From Skermanella aerolata KACC 11604 (GTDB lineage: Bacteria; Pseudomonadota; Alphaproteobacteria; Azospirillales; Azospirillaceae): 64,000 nt of DNA. The translations under genes were made by a program, and so were the position numbers. The notes under the pieces were generated by a model. It saw only the letters and a list, made by a program, of their open reading frames with translations. It did no database searches and was not told the DNA's origin. Location of the stretch: the NCBI RefSeq assembly GCF_000936425.1, contig NZ_AVFK01000016.1, forward strand, positions 1 through 64,000. Direction: 5' to 3'. How positions within the stretch are numbered: the first letter of the stretch is position 1; each line of letters opens with the position of its first letter. Below are positions 58,552 to 64,000 of this stretch, one piece after another.

Positions 58552-59346
58552 ATGAATCCTACCATCAAGCCAGAGGCCGATCCACCGGCCGGTTCTAAGG
58601 CCGGCCCCCAGCCTGGCCAAGGTCCGGCGGCGATTGCGCGGCGTGTCATGAGGCAGGCCGACCGTGCCGCGCTGGCGACGGCCCAGCGCGACGCGGGCGG
58701 CTGGCCTTATCCGTCGCTGGTGCTGACGGCCCTCGATCACGACGCGTCTCCCCTCCTGCTCATCTCAGATCTGGCGGACCATACCGCCAACATCAAGGCC
58801 GATCCGCGTGCCGGCCTGCTGTTCGACGGGACTGGCGGACTCGCGGAGCCGCTGACTGGCCCGCGCGTGTCGGTGCTGGGGCGGATGGAGGTCACGGAAG
58901 ACCCGCGGCATCGCGCGCGTTTCCTGGCGCGTCATGAGAGCGCAGGCTTCTATGCGGGATTCGCCGACTTCACAGTCTGGCGTATGGTCGTGGAACGCGC
59001 CCATCTGGTGGCCGGCTTCGGCCGCATCCACTGGATCACGGCCGGGGACCTGCTGTACCAACTCTCAGATACCGAGACACTGGCATTGCGGGAACCCGAT
59101 GTCGTAGAGCATATGAACGAGGACCATGCCGACGCGGTCGAGCTGTACGCAACGGTATTGCTCGGTCAACCCGGTGGAGGCTGGAAGCTGACGGGCGTCG
59201 ACCCAGAAGGATGCGACCTGCGTCTTGGGGGGCGGACCGCCCGGCTGGATTTCGAGCGTCCCGTGGCCGATGCGGAAGCGGCGCGGATGGAACTTGTCAG
59301 GCTGGTCCGCAAGGCGCGGACCGGTTCGAACGAAACCAAGGCCTGA
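58552..59346 (+). CDS. HugZ-like heme/FMN-binding split-barrel protein
   Basis: 264 residues from the ATG at 58552. N-terminal PNPOx split barrel: GGWPYPSLVLTALDHDASPLLLISDLADHTANIKADPRAGLLFDG, as in HugZ/HutZ. C-terminal DUF2470: VVEHMNEDHADAVELYATVLLG and GCDLRLGGRTARLDFERPV. HugZ-type proteins degrade heme; other family members bind heme or FMN without turnover. It lies between chvI and pckA (60 bp before pckA). Confidence 0.82.
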   Translation: MNPTIKPEADPPAGSKAGPQPGQGPAAIARRVMRQADRAALATAQRDAGGWPYPSLVLTALDHDASPLLLISDLADHTANIKADPRAGLLFDGTGGLAEPLTGPRVSVLGRMEVTEDPRHRARFLARHESAGFYAGFADFTVWRMVVERAHLVAGFGRIHWITAGDLLYQLSDTETLALREPDVVEHMNEDHADAVELYATVLLGQPGGGWKLTGVDPEGCDLRLGGRTARLDFERPVADAEAARMELVRLVRKARTGSNETKA

Positions 59347-59406
59347 TTTCGCCGGGTCCGAAGCTGACCCGGCGTACCGGACATAAAAGAACTGGAGAGA
59401 AACACC

Positions 59407-61014
<1,608 letters not shown>

Positions 61015-61060
61015 CGCTTCGGCCTGACGCTTCGGCGTCTTGGGTTTTCGACAGGGTGGA

Positions 61061-61090
61061 AGGGCCGCATTGCGCGGCCCTTTCGCTTTT
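61061..61090 (+). terminator. rho-independent terminator of pckA
   Basis: AGGGCCGC-ATTGC-GCGGCCCT stem (61061-61081) followed by TTTCGCTTTT, 47 nt after the pckA stop. Confidence 0.85.
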
Positions 61091-61121
61091 GCGGAACAAA
61101 ACACACTTGACGCGTGTTGAC

Positions 61122-61153
61122 GGAGCAACCTCAACAATTCGAAGAGTTGCTCC
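61122..61153 (+). promoter_or_regulatory. hairpin abutting the lipoprotein start codon
   Basis: GGAGCAAC (61122-61129) pairs with GTTGCTCC (61146-61153), ending on the base before the ATG; GAAGAG in the loop would be the ribosome binding site. It could hide or expose that site. Confidence 0.35.
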
Positions 61154-61402
61154 ATGTCTTCCACGACCGGTTCCGGCCTGAGACGCGCGGTGTTTGGTGC
61201 TGTTCTGGTGCTCGGCATGCCGCTGCTCGCGGCATGTGACGACAGTGAAGGCCCGGCCGAACGCGCAGGCGAAGCCATCGACAACACCGCCAGCAACGTC
61301 GCCAAGCAGACCGGCGAGGCGCTGGAGAATGTCGGCAACGCGATCCAGCAGAAGAGCCGCGAAGCGAGCGACGCGATGGACGACAAGAAACCGGCGAACT
61401 GA
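61154..61402 (+). CDS. small lipoprotein
   Basis: 82 residues. Signal peptide with lipobox LLAAC, so Cys28 is lipidated. The mature ~54 residues form one amphipathic helix rich in Ala/Asn/Glu (GEAIDNTASNVAKQTGEALENVGNAIQQKSREASDAMDD), similar to entericidin- or YgdR-like small lipoproteins, though none is a sure match. The hairpin at its start and a strong terminator 41 nt after the stop bracket it. Confidence 0.75.
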   Translation: MSSTTGSGLRRAVFGAVLVLGMPLLAACDDSEGPAERAGEAIDNTASNVAKQTGEALENVGNAIQQKSREASDAMDDKKPAN

Positions 61403-61443
61403 GCGGTTTCTCAAGACCCTGAACTCAGGACCCTGGAAACACG

Positions 61444-61470
61444 AAAAGCCCGCCGAACGGCGGGCTTTTT
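61444..61470. terminator. bidirectional terminator between the small lipoprotein and infC
   Basis: AAAAGCCCGCCG-AA-CGGCGGGCTTTTT: a 12-bp stem with U-tracts on both strands. Confidence 0.9.
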
Positions 61471-61520
61471 GCGTTGTGCCGTGGGGGAGCAGGGCCCACG
61501 GCAACGATTCGGTCAACGCG

Positions 61521-62057
61521 TCATTTGGGAGCCAGGACCATGATCATCTGGCGGCCTTCAAGCTTGGGCATCTGCTCGACCTTGGCCAGTTCCACGAGAT
61601 CGTCGCGCACCTTGATCAGCACGTTCATGCCAAGATCCTGGTGAGCCATCTCACGGCCGCGGAAGCGCATGGTGACCTTCACCTTGTCGCCTTCTTCAAG
61701 GAACCGACGGGCGCTGCGCATCTTGACGTCGTAATCGTTGTCGTCGATGTTCGGCCTCATCTTGATCTCCTTGACCTCGATGATCTTTTGCTTCTTGCGT
61801 GCCTCGTTGGCACGTTTCTGCGCCTCGTACTTGAACTTGCCATAGTCGAGGATCTTGCACACCGGCGGGTCCGCATTCGGGGAAACCTCGACAAGGTCGA
61901 GCCCCGCTTCTTCCGCGGCGATCAGCGCGTCGCGAATCGAAACGACACCGACCATCTCGCCGGCGGCATCCACCAGGCGGACGGAACGGACATTGATTTC
62001 CCGATTGACCCGCGGCCCATCACGGGACGGTGTGGCGTCGGCATTTGGTCTGGCTAT
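61521..62057 (-). CDS. infC: translation initiation factor IF-3, with predicted AUA start
   Basis: 178 residues beginning (M)[22 protein letters not shown], taking the ATA codon at 62055-62057 as start. No ATG, GTG or TTG lies close before the conserved domain (the first TTG, at 62123, would add 22 residues) and GGGAG sits 8 nt before the ATA. IF-3 blocks mRNAs with poor start codons, and AUU/AUC/AUA starts on infC are the known basis of autoregulation. Domains: N ([12 protein letters not shown] ... [18 protein letters not shown]), basic linker, C ([29 protein letters not shown]). rpmI and rplT do not follow. Confidence 0.93.
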   Translation of the reverse strand: MARPNADATPSRDGPRVNREINVRSVRLVDAAGEMVGVVSIRDALIAAEEAGLDLVEVSPNADPPVCKILDYGKFKYEAQKRANEARKKQKIIEVKEIKMRPNIDDNDYDVKMRSARRFLEEGDKVKVTMRFRGREMAHQDLGMNVLIKVRDDLVELAKVEQMPKLEGRQMIMVLAPK

Positions 62058-62070
62058 GGAATAGTCTCCC
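62055..62070 (-). promoter_or_regulatory. infC: ribosome binding site and ATA start of infC
   Basis: GGGAG at 62066-62070 lies 8 nt before ATA (62055-62057) on the minus strand. The reading frame through it is open from 62123. Confidence 0.6.
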
Positions 62071-62210
62071 TCAATTGGTCCAAGCGCCTGATGCGTTTGA
62101 TTTTTTACCGCCGGGTGTTCCAACCCGCCGGTGCCCAGGCGCCCGGAATGGTATTCGATCCAGGCTTGAACGGCCTAACCCCAAACGCGCCGGAGTCAGG
62201 CCGCCCAGTG

Positions 62211-64000
62211 TTAGAATGGTGATTCCGGCACGAGATTGCCAAGGGGCGACCCCGCTTCGGCCACAATTGTATTGACAGCGGCGTCAAGAGCAAGGACTTC
62301 CTGATCCTTGCCGCCCAGACGACGTAATGCCACAGTCCGCTCGTCCGACTCGCGGCGTCCCACCACCACCATCAGGGGTACCTTGGCAAGGCTGTGTTCG
62401 CGGACCTTGAAGTTGATCTTCTCGTTCCGTGTGTCAAGCACCGCCCGGATACCGGCCTGACGCAACTGCTTCAGCACCTCGGCGCCGTACTCGTCGGCAT
62501 CGTTGGTGATGGTCGCGACCACGACCTGAAGCGGCGCCAGCCAGAGCGGGAACTTGCCGGCGTAGTGCTCTATCAGCATGCCGATGAAGCGTTCCATCGA
62601 GCCCAGGATGGCCCGGTGGAGCATCACCGGCCGGTGACGCGCACCGTCCTCGCCGACATATTCCGCGTCCAGCCGCTCCGGCAGCACGAAATCGACCTGC
62701 AAGGTGCCGCACTGCCAGTCGCGGCCGATGGCGTCCCGCAGCACGAACTCCAGCTTGGGACCGTAGAAGGCGCCCTCGCCGGGGTTCATGGTATAGGGCA
62801 AGCCGGCAGCCTCGATCGCTTCGCGCAGCGCGCCTTCCGCCCGGTCCCACACCTCGTCGGTGCCGGCACGGGTGGCCGGACGGTCCGAGAACTTCACCGA
62901 GACGTCGATGAAACCCAGATCCTTGTAGACGCTGAGCAGCAGGTCGCAGAACGCGATGCTCTCCGACGTGATCTGCTCCGGCGTGCAGAAGATATGGGCG
63001 TCGTCCTGGGTGAACGCCCGAACCCGCATGATGCCGTGCAGGCTGCCCGACGGCTCGTTGCGGTGGCACGATCCGAACTCGGCCATGCGGAGCGGCAGGT
63101 CGCGGTAGCTCTTGATGCCCTGACGGTAGATCTGGACATGGGCCGGGCAGTTCATCGGCTTCAGCGCCAGGACCTTTTCCTCATCGGAATTGGTCGTGAA
63201 CATTGCCTCGCGGAACTTCTCCCAGTGACCGGAAGCCACCCAGAGCGCGCGGTCGATCAGCTGCGGCGTTTTGACCTCGAGGTAGCCGGTCCGCTCGAGC
63301 CGGGCACGGATGTAATTTTCCAGCGTCCGCCACAGGGTATAGCCCTTGTCGTGCCAGAACACGGCGCCGACAGCCTCTTCCTGAAGATGGAACAGGTCCA
63401 TCTCCCGGCCAAGCCGCCGGTGGTCACGCTTCTCCGCCTCTTCCAATTGGTGCAGGTAGGCCTTCAGCTCCTTCTCGTCGCGCCATGCCGTGCCGTAGAT
63501 GCGCTGGAGCATGGCGTTTCGGTGATCGCCGCGCCAATAGGCGCCGGCGACCTTCGTCAGCTTGAAGCCCTGGCCGATCCTGCCAGTGGACGGCATATGC
63601 GGACCACGGCACAGGTCGAGCCATTCGCCCTGACGGTAGACGGAGATGTCCTCCGTTCCGGGCAGGTCGCGGATCAGTTCGGCCTTGTACTTCTCGCCCC
63701 GCTCCTCGAAGAAGCGGATCGCCTCGTCGCGGTCCCAGACCTCGCGTTCGAAGCGGGCATCGCGGGAGATGATCTCCCGCATCTTCGCTTCGATCTTTTC
63801 CAGGTCGTCGGGCGTGAACGGCTCGGACCGCGCGAAGTCGTAATAGAATCCGTTGGCGATCGCCGGGCCGATCGTGACCTGCGTGCCGGGATAAAGCGAC
63901 TGGACGGCTTCCGCCATCACATGCGCCGCATCGTGACGGATCAGGCCGAGCGTATCCGCGTGGTCGCGGGTGACGATCTCGACGGCTGCATCCGTAGTGA
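62211..64000 (-). CDS. thrS: threonyl-tRNA synthetase (start beyond window)
   Basis: The C-terminal ~597 codons are present. The editing domain begins inside the window: [13 protein letters not shown] has the HxxxH pair. Then class II motifs: [15 protein letters not shown] region, [10 protein letters not shown] (zinc Cys), [15 protein letters not shown] and [19 protein letters not shown], and the anticodon domain [21 protein letters not shown]. The TGS domain and start are upstream. It lies 154 bp before infC on the same strand, the usual thrS-infC order. Confidence 0.97.
   Translation of the reverse strand, partial: TTDAAVEIVTRDHADTLGLIRHDAAHVMAEAVQSLYPGTQVTIGPAIANGFYYDFARSEPFTPDDLEKIEAKMREIISRDARFEREVWDRDEAIRFFEERGEKYKAELIRDLPGTEDISVYRQGEWLDLCRGPHMPSTGRIGQGFKLTKVAGAYWRGDHRNAMLQRIYGTAWRDEKELKAYLHQLEEAEKRDHRRLGREMDLFHLQEEAVGAVFWHDKGYTLWRTLENYIRARLERTGYLEVKTPQLIDRALWVASGHWEKFREAMFTTNSDEEKVLALKPMNCPAHVQIYRQGIKSYRDLPLRMAEFGSCHRNEPSGSLHGIMRVRAFTQDDAHIFCTPEQITSESIAFCDLLLSVYKDLGFIDVSVKFSDRPATRAGTDEVWDRAEGALREAIEAAGLPYTMNPGEGAFYGPKLEFVLRDAIGRDWQCGTLQVDFVLPERLDAEYVGEDGARHRPVMLHRAILGSMERFIGMLIEHYAGKFPLWLAPLQVVVATITNDADEYGAEVLKQLRQAGIRAVLDTRNEKINFKVREHSLAKVPLMVVVGRRESDERTVALRRLGGKDQEVLALDAAVNTIVAEAGSPLGNLVPESPF

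Overview
This is a GC-rich chromosomal window from an alphaproteobacterium, most likely Rhodospirillales/Azospirillaceae (Azospirillum- or Skermanella-like). That placement is inferred from gene content and not from a marker phylogeny. The supporting genes are ChvI-ChvG beside pckA, the order plsX-fabH-ihfA-merR-tRNA-Pro with rpmF, DUF177, a CBP3-type cytochrome bc1 chaperone and a BamE-like lipoprotein around it, an F1-ATPase zeta-like protein, intracellular PHA depolymerase, a membrane pyrophosphatase and an LdtR-like MarR regulator. No rRNA, CRISPR array, prophage or intact insertion sequence was seen.

Layout. 1-7.8 kb: end of glutaryl-CoA dehydrogenase, a MarR regulator, a 1.1-kb gene-poor stretch, a lipid kinase, a phosphodiesterase, Mg-type HemB, a thioesterase, a GST and two envelope proteins, one of them a cysteine-rich lipoprotein. 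7.8-17.2 kb: EttA, PhaZ, two more GSTs, a family-2 glycosyltransferase, a divergent zeta-like protein, an amidoligase and a secreted serine hydrolase. 17.5-21.4 kb: one plus-strand operon ribE-ribBX-ribH-nusB-thiL. 21.4-28.8 kb: argC, rplM-rpsI, a thioesterase, an enoyl-CoA-hydratase-like gene with a CoA-binding protein and metY, and an MFS carrier. 29.2-37 kb: tRNA-Pro, merR, ihfA, fabH, plsX, rpmF, DUF177, the bc1 chaperone, bamE and hppA. 37-45.6 kb: envelope and hypothetical proteins, a SPOUT methyltransferase, an asparaginase with a His-rich leader, a quinone reductase, a methyltransferase and a cysteine-synthase-like enzyme. 45.6-55.3 kb is more accessory: a GNAT/DUF1778 toxin-antitoxin pair, cstA with its small partner, a pure RTX-repeat protein, a transglutaminase, xth, a MarR regulator, a C26 hydrolase and a ParDE pair. 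55.4-64 kb: a lone flagellar-rod-like protein, chvG-chvI, a HugZ-like protein, pckA, a small lipoprotein, infC and thrS (cut by the window edge).

How the genes work together. The rib operon makes riboflavin, and its second gene carries a GTP-cyclohydrolase-II-like domain without the zinc cysteines (RibBX type). The plsX/fabH/ihfA block joins lipid initiation with ribosomal protein L32. PhaZ, PckA, CstA and the pyrophosphatase suit an organism that stores PHA and switches between gluconeogenic carbon sources.

Points most worth a second look: an ATA (AUA) start codon for infC; a zeta-like protein whose N-terminal inhibitory segment is replaced; the cysteine-paired lipoprotein; the His-rich asparaginase leader; two copies of a 64-65-nt palindromic element; and an enoyl-CoA-hydratase homologue lacking both catalytic glutamates. 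I did not find a clearly new multi-gene system.
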